Source: UBA1765 sp045629945 (lineage in GTDB: Bacteria; Fibrobacterota; Fibrobacteria; Fibrobacterales; Fibrobacteraceae). Taken from it: 64,000 nucleotides of DNA. Location of the stretch: assembly GCA_045629945.1 (NCBI GenBank), contig JAZQSE010000035.1:69452-133451 (forward strand), read 5' to 3'. Below, in pieces: positions 42,796-51,730 of this stretch. The stretch's first letter is position 1; every line of letters starts with the position of its first letter. The position numbers and the translations under genes are program-made. The notes under the pieces were generated by a model that ran no database searches, was not told the origin of the DNA, and saw nothing but the letters and a program-made list of their open reading frames with translations.

Positions 42796-44265
42796 ATGAT
42801 TCATACAGATATTGATACTCTTGAAGCTAATGCTAAAGCTGAATTAGATGTTCTTTTGGCAAAAGAGACGGTTTCGTTGAAAGATAAATTGGCGATTACT
42901 CCGCAAAGGGCAAAGGAACTTTTGCCGCTTGAACGCCGCACTTCTTTTGACGAAACGAATTTGGGTTTGACTGAGTCCCAGGCACGGCTTGAAGCGAGTC
43001 GCTGTATGAAGTGTAAAAAGCCTTTTTGTACGGCTAGTTGTCCTATTGGTATGCCTGTCCCGGCCTACTTGGAATATGTCGCGGCTGGTAATTTTGAAGA
43101 AGCGATTAAGCTTATTCGCGATACGTCTTTGTTTCCTTCAATTTGTAGTCGCGTGTGCCCGCACGAAAAACAGTGCCAAATGAACTGCGCTGTTGGGAAA
43201 AGTTTGAAGGATCCGGCTAAAGGTCTTTCTCTTGGGAATTTGGAACGCTTTTGTGCCGATTATGAACGCTTGCATTTAGGCGGGAAAAAGCCTTTGCCTG
43301 TAGATGCTCCTACTGGTAAAAAAGTGGCCGTTATTGGCGGCGGTCCTGCTGGGCTTGCTGCAGCACTTGATTTGAGAACCTTTGGCCACGATGTGGTGAT
43401 TTTTGAATCGGCTAAAGAGTTGGGCGGCGTTCTGCGTTACGGGATTCCTGAGTTCCGCTTGCCAAAGAGTATTTTAGATTATGAACTTTCTATTTTGAGT
43501 ACGATGGGAATTTCTTGTAGAACAGGTATTACTGTTGGGAAAGATATTACTATCCCTGAATTGTTTAATAATGAAAATTTTGATGCTGTCTTTATTGGAA
43601 ATGGGGCCGGTCTTGCTTTGAAAACAGGAGTTCCTGGCGAAGATTTGAAAGGCGTGTTTACTGCTGAGGAATATTTGCGTAAAGGGAATCTTCGTGAAGA
43701 GATTGCTTCTGGTGAAAACGTGGTTATTGTCGGGGGCGGTAATGTGGCTATGGATGCTTCTCGAATGGCGTTTAGACTTGGCGCTAAGAAGGTTCGTATT
43801 GTTTATCGTCGTACAAAAAATGAAATGCCAGCTTGTAAAGCAGAAATTACTGAAGCGTTGGAAGAAGGCGTTGAAGTGCTTGAACTTAAAAATCCAGCTG
43901 AAATTCTAGGCGATGATTTGGGTCGCGTGCAAAAGATTCGATTGGATTTGTTTGAACTTGGCGAACCTGATGAACAAGGCAGAGCACGCCCTGTAAAAAT
44001 TGAAGGGCAAGAAGAATTTATTGATGCAGATACTGTTGTGCTTGCTATCGGTAGTAAAGTTTCTTCTGAAATTAAAGATTCTACTCCTGGCCTTGAAACG
44101 AATAGGAATGGTACATTTGTTGTGCAAGATCCAGAAACAGGGCTTACAAGTTGTAAGAATGTTTATGTGGGTGGTGATGCTATGCATGGGCCACAAACGG
44201 TTGTGCTTGCTATGAAAACAGGGCGCGCAGCCGCTAAAGCAATTCATGAAACGTTAATGCGTTAA
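42796..44265 (+). CDS. gltA: Glutamate synthase (NADPH) small-subunit type, GltA
   Basis: Flavoprotein of the GltD/homotetrameric GltA type, which passes electrons from NADPH to glutamate synthesis or ferredoxin-linked partners. An N-terminal cysteine-rich Fe-S domain (CMKCKKPFCTASCPIGMPV near residue 75, CSRVCPHEKQCQMNC near 117) is followed by the FAD motif VAVIGGGPAGLAAA near 177, a second dinucleotide motif VVIVGGGNVAMDASRMA near 312, and VYVGGDAMHGPQTVVLAM near 454. ATG 42796 with AGAAGG upstream gives 489 residues, near the length of the stand-alone GltA. No large subunit gltB lies nearby. It might instead be a SudA- or NfnB-like oxidoreductase. Confidence 0.85.
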   Translation: MIHTDIDTLEANAKAELDVLLAKETVSLKDKLAITPQRAKELLPLERRTSFDETNLGLTESQARLEASRCMKCKKPFCTASCPIGMPVPAYLEYVAAGNFEEAIKLIRDTSLFPSICSRVCPHEKQCQMNCAVGKSLKDPAKGLSLGNLERFCADYERLHLGGKKPLPVDAPTGKKVAVIGGGPAGLAAALDLRTFGHDVVIFESAKELGGVLRYGIPEFRLPKSILDYELSILSTMGISCRTGITVGKDITIPELFNNENFDAVFIGNGAGLALKTGVPGEDLKGVFTAEEYLRKGNLREEIASGENVVIVGGGNVAMDASRMAFRLGAKKVRIVYRRTKNEMPACKAEITEALEEGVEVLELKNPAEILGDDLGRVQKIRLDLFELGEPDEQGRARPVKIEGQEEFIDADTVVLAIGSKVSSEIKDSTPGLETNRNGTFVVQDPETGLTSCKNVYVGGDAMHGPQTVVLAMKTGRAAAKAIHETLMR

Positions 44266-44813
44266 TTTAGGTTCATCCGCCGGCGGAACGCCGGCGGATG
44301 TTCTTTATATAAAAAAGCAAATAAAAGAGTAGAAGGATTTTCTGCTTTTTCTAATTTCAAAAGTTCTCGTTTGGCTTCGTTTTTTCCTACACTATCGCGA
44401 GCCAATTTATCGGCTTCTTCTTCTTGATTCCAACAAATGCGGTGGTAAAATAAACGAAAAATTCCAAGTGCTACATGAAACCAAAGAACAATTTCTAACA
44501 AGCTGAATCGCCATTCTCCAAGTAAAATCACTATCAATAAAACCATCAAAGAATAAAAACAAAGTTTCAATAAATTGCGCAGTAATTTATGATGTAATCT
44601 TTTATGTGCTTCTTCATGAGCGTCCATAAATTTAGAAGGCTTCGGCTCTTCATGCAAATTTTCTGGGAAAGGGAAAAAATCATTTAAAATGGGTATGCAA
44701 CGAAAAAAAGCAAAAGGGATTTTTTTGTTAAAAAGTCTCCATTCGCGAATCTCTATAACAAAACGAAAAATAATTTCAGCAGAAAGAATAAAAAGCAAAA
44801 CGATAAAAGACAT
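44262..44813 (-). CDS. Short M48-like membrane metalloprotease
   Basis: Membrane protein of 183 residues with M48 peptidase hallmarks: the zinc motif HEEAH near residue 66, the third ligand region NQEEEADKLA near 130 (the E-x-x-x-D-x-A pattern) and HPPAFRRR at the C-terminus, equivalent to the HP-x-x-x-x-R tail. Hydrophobic segments at 1-16, 80-100 and 103-120. It is shorter than usual M48 enzymes, but the key residues are all there. Its ATG shares a base with the upstream DUF4954 stop (TAATG). The last codons run through the GC-rich hairpin at 44274-44300, which also serves as the gltA terminator. Confidence 0.65.
   Translation of the reverse strand: MSFIVLLFILSAEIIFRFVIEIREWRLFNKKIPFAFFRCIPILNDFFPFPENLHEEPKPSKFMDAHEEAHKRLHHKLLRNLLKLCFYSLMVLLIVILLGEWRFSLLEIVLWFHVALGIFRLFYHRICWNQEEEADKLARDSVGKNEAKRELLKLEKAENPSTLLFAFLYKEHPPAFRRRMNLN
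44274..44306 (+). terminator. Terminator of gltA, inside the convergent gene
   Basis: CATCCGCCGGCG (44274-44285) and CGCCGGCGGATG (44289-44300) form a perfect 12-bp stem with loop GAA, then TTCTTT. It is translated on the minus strand as the end of the M48-like protein. Confidence 0.75.
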
Positions 44814-46687
44814 TACGCCTCTTCTCTTGAATCTTTCAAAACTGTTTGTATCCGACGAATCAATTGTTCGTGTTGGCCTTTTACCAATTCATAAAAAGCT
44901 TTATCTTCCGGGTGAACTTGTTGGTAATCGTCAAAAATTGCTTGCCCGCGTTCTTTATCGCGCGTATCGCCAGCAAGGACATTTTCAACCCATTGTTTAG
45001 ATAAACTACGTAAACGTTTTAACACTTCTGGAACAGTCGCCGGGAGTTCAATATTTGAAAAACGTTCTTTAAAAACTTCTCCTGGCAAAGAGCGTAAAAT
45101 TTCTTTAGGAGAAAGTAAAATCATTGAAGAATCTGATTCTACTGCTGTTAAAACAGATTCAAATAAAAAGCGCTCTAAAAAATTTCTATAAACCTGTAAC
45201 GCAAATTGGCGGACAGGTTCTCGCATATAATTGCTACCTAAAATATTTAAATCTTTTCCCGTATAAATTTCTTGGACTGTTACTTCTTGCAATTTCACAA
45301 AAGCGTTATAAACAGCTCGCACATTAGATACAGAGAACAAAGAATAAAATGCAGAAGAAATAATGTTTTTCCCGCGCTGTGCATACTTTTGCAAATTACG
45401 TTCTAAAGCAAATGCATTTTTGCCATAACCAAAACCAGGAACAACTTCATTTAAATCTTTTGAAAGTCCATATTTTTCTGGGTTACCTGGGCGAATTAAA
45501 GCAAAAGGCAATTCAAGCCGCTGTGGCGAAGTTGTCACACCAGAAGCTATCAATAAAAATGGAGAGTTTTTAAAGTTTGCCGGGAATTTTATATTAACCC
45601 CTAACCCAAAGAAAGTCCCGATACCTGGGTGAATTTCCTGGTCTGGTTTTCTGCCAGTGTGGTTACTGCCGACATTAGCACCATAACCGATATTGCCACA
45701 CCCTTTAGGCCAAAGTGCCGCGATTAAAAGAGAATGGTGGTGTAATTGTGTTAAAGGCCCGACAAAAGAAGAGGTGACTTCTGCTTCTTCAATATGACAA
45801 CAATTAGAAACAATCGAAGAAGAAACTAAAGCCATTTTTCCAATTTTTGTTTTTTTCAAAACCAAAGAATTTTTGACTTGTGCCGCAGAATGAATCATGC
45901 AAGATTCTTGCACAATGGAATTCTCAAGAATCACAGAGTCGTAAATACCTGTTGTCTCTTCAAGAGAACTTAAAACTATAGAACCTCTAATTTTTGAGGC
46001 CCCAACGATTCTTGCGTGCGGACCTATCCAGCTATTGCGGACAACACCTATATTAGATAGAACAGCTCCAGGGCCAATAAAACCTGAGTGAATTTTAATT
46101 TCATTTTGCCATTCATTTAAAATAGCTTCATACTGATTTTGAAAATCTGTTACAAATAAATTATCTAATTGGTGTTCTAAAAAATTTTGATTTGTATCTG
46201 GGTAAACCATCAAATTTCTTGTACCGCATTCATTACCCACAGAAATAGATTTCAAAAATTGGAGTTTACCACTTGAAACCAAAGTCCCGACATTCTGAAG
46301 GATAGCAAATCGACTGACAAAAACATTTGAAAGCATGGAAACGCGGTAAACTAAAGCATTTTCCACAACGCAATTGTGCAAAATAGAATCATAAATGCCT
46401 GTAGGAAAAGAAACATCTCCAGGTAAAAGAAGAGTCCCAAAAAATGCAGGCAAATAAACAGAGCCAATAAAAACAGAACGATAAATGCGTTCTGGCGTGA
46501 AATTCCCTTCGACACGAATTTTTGTCCAATCGTCACAACGATTGCCATTTTTCTCCAAAGATTCAATTTCTACAGGAGTTAAAGGTCGAAAACGCTCTTC
46601 GGCGTATTTCGGATTACGCAAATTTTCGGAAAAAACCGATAGATTTGTATTTCTAAGGAATTTTTTTAGTTTAAGCAATCGTTGCAT
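44813..46687 (-). CDS. DUF4954 family left-handed beta-helix protein
   Basis: DUF4954 protein, 624 residues. The N-terminal 380 residues show hexapeptide repeats of the left-handed beta-helix type seen in sugar-nucleotide acyl- and nucleotidyltransferases (for example IYDSILHNCVVENALVYRVSMLSNVFVS, NIGVVRNSWIGPHARIVG, IYDSVILENSIVQESCMIH). The region near 330-360 (GYGANVGSNHTGRKPDQEIHPGIGTFFGLGVNI) resembles the active-site turn of such enzymes. The C-terminal part is helical and unrecognised. The family is known from Bacteroidetes, spirochaetes and Fibrobacter, and its role is unsettled, perhaps cell-wall or glycan linked. It is cotranscribed with the M48-like gene. Confidence 0.8.
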   Translation of the reverse strand: MQRLLKLKKFLRNTNLSVFSENLRNPKYAEERFRPLTPVEIESLEKNGNRCDDWTKIRVEGNFTPERIYRSVFIGSVYLPAFFGTLLLPGDVSFPTGIYDSILHNCVVENALVYRVSMLSNVFVSRFAILQNVGTLVSSGKLQFLKSISVGNECGTRNLMVYPDTNQNFLEHQLDNLFVTDFQNQYEAILNEWQNEIKIHSGFIGPGAVLSNIGVVRNSWIGPHARIVGASKIRGSIVLSSLEETTGIYDSVILENSIVQESCMIHSAAQVKNSLVLKKTKIGKMALVSSSIVSNCCHIEEAEVTSSFVGPLTQLHHHSLLIAALWPKGCGNIGYGANVGSNHTGRKPDQEIHPGIGTFFGLGVNIKFPANFKNSPFLLIASGVTTSPQRLELPFALIRPGNPEKYGLSKDLNEVVPGFGYGKNAFALERNLQKYAQRGKNIISSAFYSLFSVSNVRAVYNAFVKLQEVTVQEIYTGKDLNILGSNYMREPVRQFALQVYRNFLERFLFESVLTAVESDSSMILLSPKEILRSLPGEVFKERFSNIELPATVPEVLKRLRSLSKQWVENVLAGDTRDKERGQAIFDDYQQVHPEDKAFYELVKGQHEQLIRRIQTVLKDSREEA

Positions 46688-46714
46688 ATTCTAAAAATAC
46701 CTAAATTCAAGATA

Positions 46715-47149
46715 ATGATACAGGAATATTTTCAACAAAACATAAAAAAGAAATCTTTTTCTTCTATTGTCGTTTATCCAGCGGATATTTTAGATCAACG
46801 TACCCAGGAAGAAATGCTGCGTAGTGAAAAATATAACAGCAGTTTTATTTATGCAGAAGTTGATTTTAATCTTCTAGATCAGCACATTTTACATGAATCC
46901 GATCAGGATTTATTTATCACTATTTTACTGCAAGTTTTGCAAAGTGATACGCGAATAACTGACATTATTGGTCTTTTGCCAGATAATCAGGGTTTTGTAG
47001 TTCTGATGCCCGAAGCAAAAGAAAAGGCCTGGTTTAGAATAAGACGTTCCTTTGCAGAAAAGTTAGCAGACAGACCTGATTTATCCAAAATTTTCAAAGA
47101 ACACGTGCACCCGATTGTTTATCCGATTTGTCTAAAAAAAGAAGTATGA
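46715..47149 (+). CDS. Small protein, possibly a degenerate GGDEF-like domain
   Basis: 144 residues from ATG 46715 (an earlier ATG at 46682 lies inside the divergent DUF4954 gene). No family is certain. The pattern of FIYAEVDFNLLDQ, ILLQVLQSDTRITDIIGLLPDNQGFVVLMPEA and a closing KIFKEHVHPIVYPI looks like a cut-down nucleotide-cyclase (GGDEF) fold without the active-site GGDEF. It overlaps the glycosyltransferase start by 4 bases and so probably works with it or regulates it. The ribosome site is weak. Confidence 0.5.
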   Translation: MIQEYFQQNIKKKSFSSIVVYPADILDQRTQEEMLRSEKYNSSFIYAEVDFNLLDQHILHESDQDLFITILLQVLQSDTRITDIIGLLPDNQGFVVLMPEAKEKAWFRIRRSFAEKLADRPDLSKIFKEHVHPIVYPICLKKEV

Positions 47150-48345
47150 AAATACTTGTAGTAAGCTCTGTATACCCAAGATTTCCAGAAGACTCGGAAG
47201 TCCCATGGCTTCGCCGTTCTGTTGCGTGTTTAAAAGAAAAGGGCAATGAAATAAAAATTTTAGCGCCAGCTTATAAAGGTTTAAAAAGCCACACTATAGA
47301 TGGCATAGAAGTCAAGCGTTTCCGTTATGCGACAAAAGATTTAGAAATACTTACTCATGATGAAGGCGCGCCTTCCAAAATGGCAAACAAACCCTGGCTA
47401 CAACTTTTAGCAATCCCTTATATCATCAGTGGAATTTTTAAATGCCTTTCTCTTGCTAGAACATACAAACCAGACATTATACACGCCCATTGGCCGTTCC
47501 CACATGGTTTAATAGTTCTTTTTGCCGCTAAACTTTTTAACATTCCTATCGTATTAAATTTTCATGGTGCAGAATTACTCTTAATAAAAAAGCACCCTTT
47601 TGTTCGCCCTGTTTTATCTTTCTTAATCGGGCAAGCCGATGCCATCTTTGCAAACAGTTCTTTTACGGCAAAAAAAATCCAGCAAATTCGTTCGTGCCCA
47701 GTAGAAATCAGCCCTTATGGAACAACCCTTTCTTCAAAGGCTAGTGGCATTTTACACACAATACAAGAAAAATTCAAAATACTTTTTGTCGGGCGACATA
47801 TTGAAAGAAAGGGAATAACATACCTTTTACAAGCAGCCCAAAAACTCTCTCCTGAAAAATTTGAAATTCGAATTGTAGGGCAAGGCGATTTAACAAATGC
47901 TTTAAAACAAGAAGCCTCTGACATTTCAAACGTTATTTTCACTGGAAAACTTTCTCCAGAAGATTTAGAAAAAGAATACCGAGAAGCCAACGTATTTGTT
48001 TTGCCTGCAATCATAGATTCTAAAGGCGATACAGAAGGCCTTGGAGTCGTTTTAATAGAAGCCGTAGAAAACGATTTAGTCTTAGTCGCTTCAAACGTAG
48101 GCGGCATTCCAGATGTAGTCATTCACAATCAAACAGGCATACTTGTAAACCAAAAAAGTTCTCAAGAATTAGCTGATGCATTTACCACACTTGCTAAAGA
48201 TCCAGAACTTTGTAATCGTTTAGTGCAAGGTGCAAAAGAACACATTCAAAAAAATTTCAGCTGGGACGCTATCATTGAAAAGCAATTGACCATATACCAA
48301 AAAATTTTAAAAAGAAAAAACTCCCCAGAAAATTCTGAGGAGTAA
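47146..48345 (+). CDS. GT4-family glycosyltransferase
   Basis: Retaining glycosyltransferase of the GT-B fold. N-terminal acceptor domain: MKILVVSSVYPRFPEDSEVPWLRR and the HAHWPFPHGL segment near residue 112. C-terminal donor domain: ILFVGRHIERKGITYLLQA near 210, RIVGQGDL near 245, and the conserved donor-site E-x7-E region DTEGLGVVLIEAVENDLVLVASNVGGIPDVV near 297. 399 residues from ATG 47146 in ATGA overlap with the previous gene. Similar to sugar transferases of cell-surface or exopolysaccharide synthesis; sugar and acceptor unknown. The ackA terminator lies in the last 40 bases on the opposite strand. Confidence 0.85.
   Translation: MKILVVSSVYPRFPEDSEVPWLRRSVACLKEKGNEIKILAPAYKGLKSHTIDGIEVKRFRYATKDLEILTHDEGAPSKMANKPWLQLLAIPYIISGIFKCLSLARTYKPDIIHAHWPFPHGLIVLFAAKLFNIPIVLNFHGAELLLIKKHPFVRPVLSFLIGQADAIFANSSFTAKKIQQIRSCPVEISPYGTTLSSKASGILHTIQEKFKILFVGRHIERKGITYLLQAAQKLSPEKFEIRIVGQGDLTNALKQEASDISNVIFTGKLSPEDLEKEYREANVFVLPAIIDSKGDTEGLGVVLIEAVENDLVLVASNVGGIPDVVIHNQTGILVNQKSSQELADAFTTLAKDPELCNRLVQGAKEHIQKNFSWDAIIEKQLTIYQKILKRKNSPENSEE
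48307..48342 (-). terminator. Terminator of ackA inside the GT4 gene
   Basis: On the minus strand CTCCTCAGAA and TTCTGGGGAG pair with one mismatch, followed by TTTTTTCTTTTT. It is 20 bases past the ackA stop and overlaps the 3-prime coding end of the glycosyltransferase. Confidence 0.75.
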
Positions 48346-48362
48346 AAAACATTTAAAACAAA

Positions 48363-49535
48363 TTAACGAACTAAAGCTTCTGTATCCAAAGCAATTAAAA
48401 GTTCTTCATTTGTCGGGATAACCATAGCAAGCGGTGTATGGTCTGAAGAAATAATCCCGTTAGTATTTTTCCCATTGCAAGAGTTCTTTTCAGTATCTAC
48501 GCGATAGCCAAGCAACTGCAAATTATGCAAAACCTGTTCACGCACAGCGGCACTATTTTCACCAATACCACCCGTAAAGACAAGTGCATCAATACGTGGC
48601 AACGACATAGCAATACCACCGATACAACGGGAAAGTCTAAAGCAGAAAACATCAAGAGCAATTCTTGCACCAGCGTGACCTTCAGAAGCAGCCTTTGTAA
48701 TGGTTCGCATATCATTACTCAAACCAGAAAGACCAAGAAGTCCGCTTTCTTTATTAACAAGCTTATCAAGTCTATCGACATCATAACCATATTTCTTAGC
48801 CAAGAAGAAAAGAATAGCAGGGTCAATAGAACCAGAGCGAGTTCCCATAACAAGGCCATCTAGTGGAGTGAACCCCATTGTCGTATCTACGCATTCGCCA
48901 TTCAAAATAGCAGAGCAAGAAGAACCGTTACCCAAATGAGCGGTAATCAAGCAAGTGTCATCAGGATTACGTTCAAGCATACGGCAAGCTTCTGCACTTA
49001 CAAAGCGATGGGATGTCCCATGGAAACCATAACGGCGGATACCATCTTTTTCATAATACTCGTAAGGAATACCATACAAGTAAGCCTTAGGAGGCATAGT
49101 CTGGTGGAAAGCCGTATCAAACACAGCCACTTGTGGAAGTGTTGGGAAAATCTTTTTCGCGCATTCCATACCAGTCGCATGAGCAGGTTCATGAAGAGGC
49201 GCAAAAAGCGTAATACTTCTAATGTAATCAATCACTTCTTCAGTCACTTTTTCGGAACGAATATATTTTCCGCCATGAACCACGCGATGCCCGATAGCTT
49301 CAATAGAAGATGTCAAATTTTGATCATCAAGATACTTCTGAACGGCAGAAACTGCTTCAGCATGAGTCGGGCAATCAAAATTATAATCTTGATTATCGAC
49401 AGGGCCTTTAGCTTTAAAATGACCATTAACGCCAATATTTTCTACAAGCCCACTAGAAAGAGCTTCTTTAGAAGCAGTATTGATAACGGCAAATTTAACA
49501 GATGAACTACCGCAATTCAAAACAAGAACTAACAT
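48363..49535 (-). CDS. ackA: Acetate kinase
   Basis: Acetate kinase, making acetate and ATP from acetyl phosphate, a main fermentation step. N-terminal ASKHA phosphate motif LVLNCGSSSVKFAVI; RVVHGGKY near residue 87; FDTAFHQTMP near 142; GFHGTSHRFVS near 169; HLGNGSS near 200; and VFTGGIGENSAAVRE near 318. 390 residues is the normal size. Typical of a fermenter excreting acetate and succinate. pta is not in this window. It has its own terminator and an upstream gap of 90 bases to the divergent PAP2 gene. Confidence 0.97.
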   Translation of the reverse strand: MLVLVLNCGSSSVKFAVINTASKEALSSGLVENIGVNGHFKAKGPVDNQDYNFDCPTHAEAVSAVQKYLDDQNLTSSIEAIGHRVVHGGKYIRSEKVTEEVIDYIRSITLFAPLHEPAHATGMECAKKIFPTLPQVAVFDTAFHQTMPPKAYLYGIPYEYYEKDGIRRYGFHGTSHRFVSAEACRMLERNPDDTCLITAHLGNGSSCSAILNGECVDTTMGFTPLDGLVMGTRSGSIDPAILFFLAKKYGYDVDRLDKLVNKESGLLGLSGLSNDMRTITKAASEGHAGARIALDVFCFRLSRCIGGIAMSLPRIDALVFTGGIGENSAAVREQVLHNLQLLGYRVDTEKNSCNGKNTNGIISSDHTPLAMVIPTNEELLIALDTEALVR

Positions 49536-49627
49536 AAAACCTCTTCATCAAAATTTTTATTTCCAAAAAATAGGCAAATTCTTAAAAGAAAAAAATACAC
49601 ACCTTTTGAAAAAATTAAATTTTGCCC

Positions 49628-50185
49628 ATGTTTAAGCAAATTCGACAATTTGATTTGCGAATCACGCAATACTTTGCCCAACACCGCTTTTCGCCCAAAG
49701 CAGCGAAATTTTTCCGCTCTTATGTCCGTTTAGGTGATGGCTATGTATGGGCTTTTGTCATTTTGCTCGTATTATGGATTTATGGCATCCGCGATTTATT
49801 AGCGGTTTTAGGGCCTGTCGCTAGTGCCGTATTCACCTGTTTTGCGCTTTACTGGGGTGTAAAACTTTCCATTCGCCGCGTTCGTCCGTTTGAATTAGTC
49901 CCTGAAATCTTAGCCGAAGTCCCGCCACTTGACAAATACAGTTTCCCTTCTGGCCACACCATGAACAACTTAACCATAGCTTGTGTTGTTTTTCAGGCAT
50001 TCCCAGAAATCGGGTGGATAATGCTTATTTTGCCATTAACTTGGGGAATGCTTCGCGTTTACTTTGGCGTCCACTGGTTTTCAGACATAATTGGCGGCGC
50101 CTTATTCGGCGTAATCGCTTATTTCCTTTCTCGCCCGATTTACCAATTTTCAGTCGAACTCCTTCAATCTTTTTTACAATCTTAA
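49628..50185 (+). CDS. PAP2-type membrane phosphatase
   Basis: Integral membrane lipid phosphatase of the PAP2 superfamily. The three active-site motifs are complete: KLSIRRVRP near residue 80, SFPSGHTMNN near 103 with catalytic His, and RVYFGVHWFSDIIGG near 140 with the second His and Asp. Five or six membrane helices. Start ATG 49628; a TTG two codons upstream is possible. Candidates for the substrate are undecaprenyl pyrophosphate or phosphatidylglycerol phosphate. The gene stands alone, divergent from ackA. Confidence 0.88.
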   Translation: MFKQIRQFDLRITQYFAQHRFSPKAAKFFRSYVRLGDGYVWAFVILLVLWIYGIRDLLAVLGPVASAVFTCFALYWGVKLSIRRVRPFELVPEILAEVPPLDKYSFPSGHTMNNLTIACVVFQAFPEIGWIMLILPLTWGMLRVYFGVHWFSDIIGGALFGVIAYFLSRPIYQFSVELLQSFLQS

Positions 50186-50796
50186 TTTTTTAGTGTTCCC
50201 CGCGCCTAAAATCGCATGCAAAAAAATCGCGCGCGGGTCGGGCTCTTGCGTTATCTCGTGCCGGCACAATTTATCTTGCACTTTTCTTGATTTTAAATTA
50301 TGTCCACCGCACTCGTAACGACAAGAACTTTGCTAATCTGCAAGCCTTATTGCAAGGGAACAATAAATAGCTAGCAACTTTTCTTTGCTAGTAAAAGTGC
50401 CGGCACTCGTCCGTTCAGCCTCGCGACAAGTCGCGAGTCCGAACCCTAACGGGCTTTCCATCCCTAACACACTTGTCGCAAGTTTTTTGTCATTGCGATG
50501 GAACGTAGTGACAGAAGCAATCTCTTTGCCCCGCTACTTGATCGTAGTTCTTGCTCTCAAGCTCCTTGTCATTGCGAGACGTGTAGAATACACGGCGTGG
50601 CAATCTCCTCACCAACAGATAGCCACATCGTCTAAAAAATACTTGACGCCACTTATAGTATAAGTATATATTACAAAGTAGATTTTAATAGTTTTCGCTA
50701 GGAACTTAATTGAAACTAAAAAATCTGCAATGCTGTAGATTTGCCTCAATCACAGCATCTACACAAGAGGATTTGAATAAAAAGATAGAGGAATTT
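50186..50796. other. Repeat-rich intergenic region
   Basis: No credible gene. It holds GC-rich palindromic pieces (CGCGCGGGTCGGGCTC near 50227, two copies of GTGCCGGCAC near 50259 and 50397) and two CATTGCGA-type elements (50489-50523 and 50568-50606). Frames across it translate as repeats. At 50690-50715 starts the sequence shared with the small-gene cluster. Confidence 0.6.
50489..50606. repeat. Two CATTGCGA...GCAATCT interspersed repeats
   Basis: Copies at 50489-50523 and 50568-50606. Each begins TGTCATTGCGA, has a variable 15-20 base middle, and ends near AGCAATCT or GGCAATCTCC. These are the same type as those inside the type IIG gene and its remnant. Confidence 0.7.
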
Positions 50797-50979
50797 ATGT
50801 ACTATATTGAATTCTACATCAATGGCAACTCCAGCCACAAGGACACTGCTTGCACGCCGTGCAGCAACGTAGATGATGCAAAAAAATGGGTGCTCCAGAA
50901 TCGCTATCCTGGCTGTACAATTAATATTTGTAGAACTCAGGCGTCATCCGCAGGAAAACCTTCCTGGTTTAAAGGCTAG
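50797..50979 (+). CDS. Small unknown protein, 60 aa
   Basis: Starts at ATG 50797 with AGAGG upstream. It has CTPCSNVDDAKKWVLQNRYPGCTINICR, with four Cys, that could form disulfides or bind metal. No family is recognised. The frame is open further upstream, but that part is repeat sequence. It is the first of three tiny genes that lie between related 30-base repeats; the setting resembles a row of accessory cassettes. Confidence 0.45.
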   Translation: MYYIEFYINGNSSHKDTACTPCSNVDDAKKWVLQNRYPGCTINICRTQASSAGKPSWFKG

Positions 50980-51039
50980 ACTTTAAGAATTACCCGGTTT
51001 AGATAAAACGGGTATTTTAAAATTAGCGCTGGAGGAAGT

Positions 51040-51303
51040 ATGGCAAAGAAAAGATTTGTAGGAAAGTATGAGACAATACTAGACCACAACCCAACACCAG
51101 AAGAATTTGAAGAAATCGTTGGTGTAGATTGGGAAGATAGACTTGAGTTTATTCAAATTATGAACACTATGACGCCTCACGCAGGATGGATTGATATTTC
51201 TTTTTTATATGAGAAAAGAGGTGATTTAGAAATGGCTAAAAAATATGATAAACCTTTGCCCCAATGGGAATTGAATAGACAAATTATTGATGAAGTTTAT
51301 TGA
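51040..51303 (+). CDS. Small unknown acidic protein, 87 aa
   Basis: Good ribosome site (CTGGAGGAAG) and ATG 51040, so probably translated. The sequence is acidic with aromatic residues (PTPEEFEEIVGVDWEDRLEFIQIMN, GWIDISFLYEKRGD) and no known domain. The helix-and-strand pattern and small size recall immunity or anti-toxin proteins, but nothing specific supports this. It lies 60 bases after the previous small gene. Confidence 0.55.
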   Translation: MAKKRFVGKYETILDHNPTPEEFEEIVGVDWEDRLEFIQIMNTMTPHAGWIDISFLYEKRGDLEMAKKYDKPLPQWELNRQIIDEVY

Positions 51304-51427
51304 TAAATTAATCTAATAGCCATTCAGTTTTAATGGAATCCACCAGAACTTACTTAAAACAAAAGTTCTTTTGAAGGGAAAATATGTTAGTTACACAATT
51401 TTAAATGACTAACCTTGGAGGAAAAAT

Positions 51428-51646
51428 ATGGATATGACATTTGAGGAAGTGTTAGAATTTGCAAAAAAACACCCACCTCCTAAGAATGGGATTGATTTTA
51501 AACCAGAGTTTAAATGGTTGGGGATAGGTTATAATATAGCAGCCTTCAAATGGAATAAAAGACATCCTGATGACCCTGTTCCTTACATCCCTAGATTAGA
51601 TGAAAAAGGGTTAAAAGAATTAGAAAAAGAAGTGAATAGCTTGTAA
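51428..51646 (+). CDS. Small unknown protein, 72 aa
   Basis: Well-formed ribosome site (TTGGAGGAAAAAT) and ATG 51428. Rich in Pro, Lys and aromatic residues (FAKKHPPPKNGIDFKPEFKW, AFKWNKRHPDDPVPYIPRL). Family not recognised. It is separated from the 87-aa gene by one of the shared repeats (51331-51360) and followed by another (51667-51694). Confidence 0.55.
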   Translation: MDMTFEEVLEFAKKHPPPKNGIDFKPEFKWLGIGYNIAAFKWNKRHPDDPVPYIPRLDEKGLKELEKEVNSL

Positions 51647-51730
51647 AATAAAAATTTTTGAGCTTTTATGGAGTTTACTAGAACTTAATTGAAACTCATC
51701 GGTGAAAGTCTCTAAAAATCCAATTAAGCT

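Larger units (their letters stand above)
50690..51696. repeat. Three related 25-30 base repeats around small genes
   Basis: Copies near 50690-50717, 51330-51360 and 51666-51695. Copies 1 and 3 share CTAG, then a base, and AACTTAATTGAAACT. Copy 2 is diverged (CCAGAACTTACTTAAAAC), but its left half TTTTAATGGA matches copy 3. They divide the small-gene cluster into units. Confidence 0.5.

Noticed and set aside
50385..50663. 92-codon open frame on the plus strand
   Set aside because: It lies across palindromic interspersed repeats, has no ribosome site and its translation is repeat-derived.
50690..51696. Integron attC sites around the small genes
   Set aside because: No recognisable core sites or paired arms and no integrase in the window.
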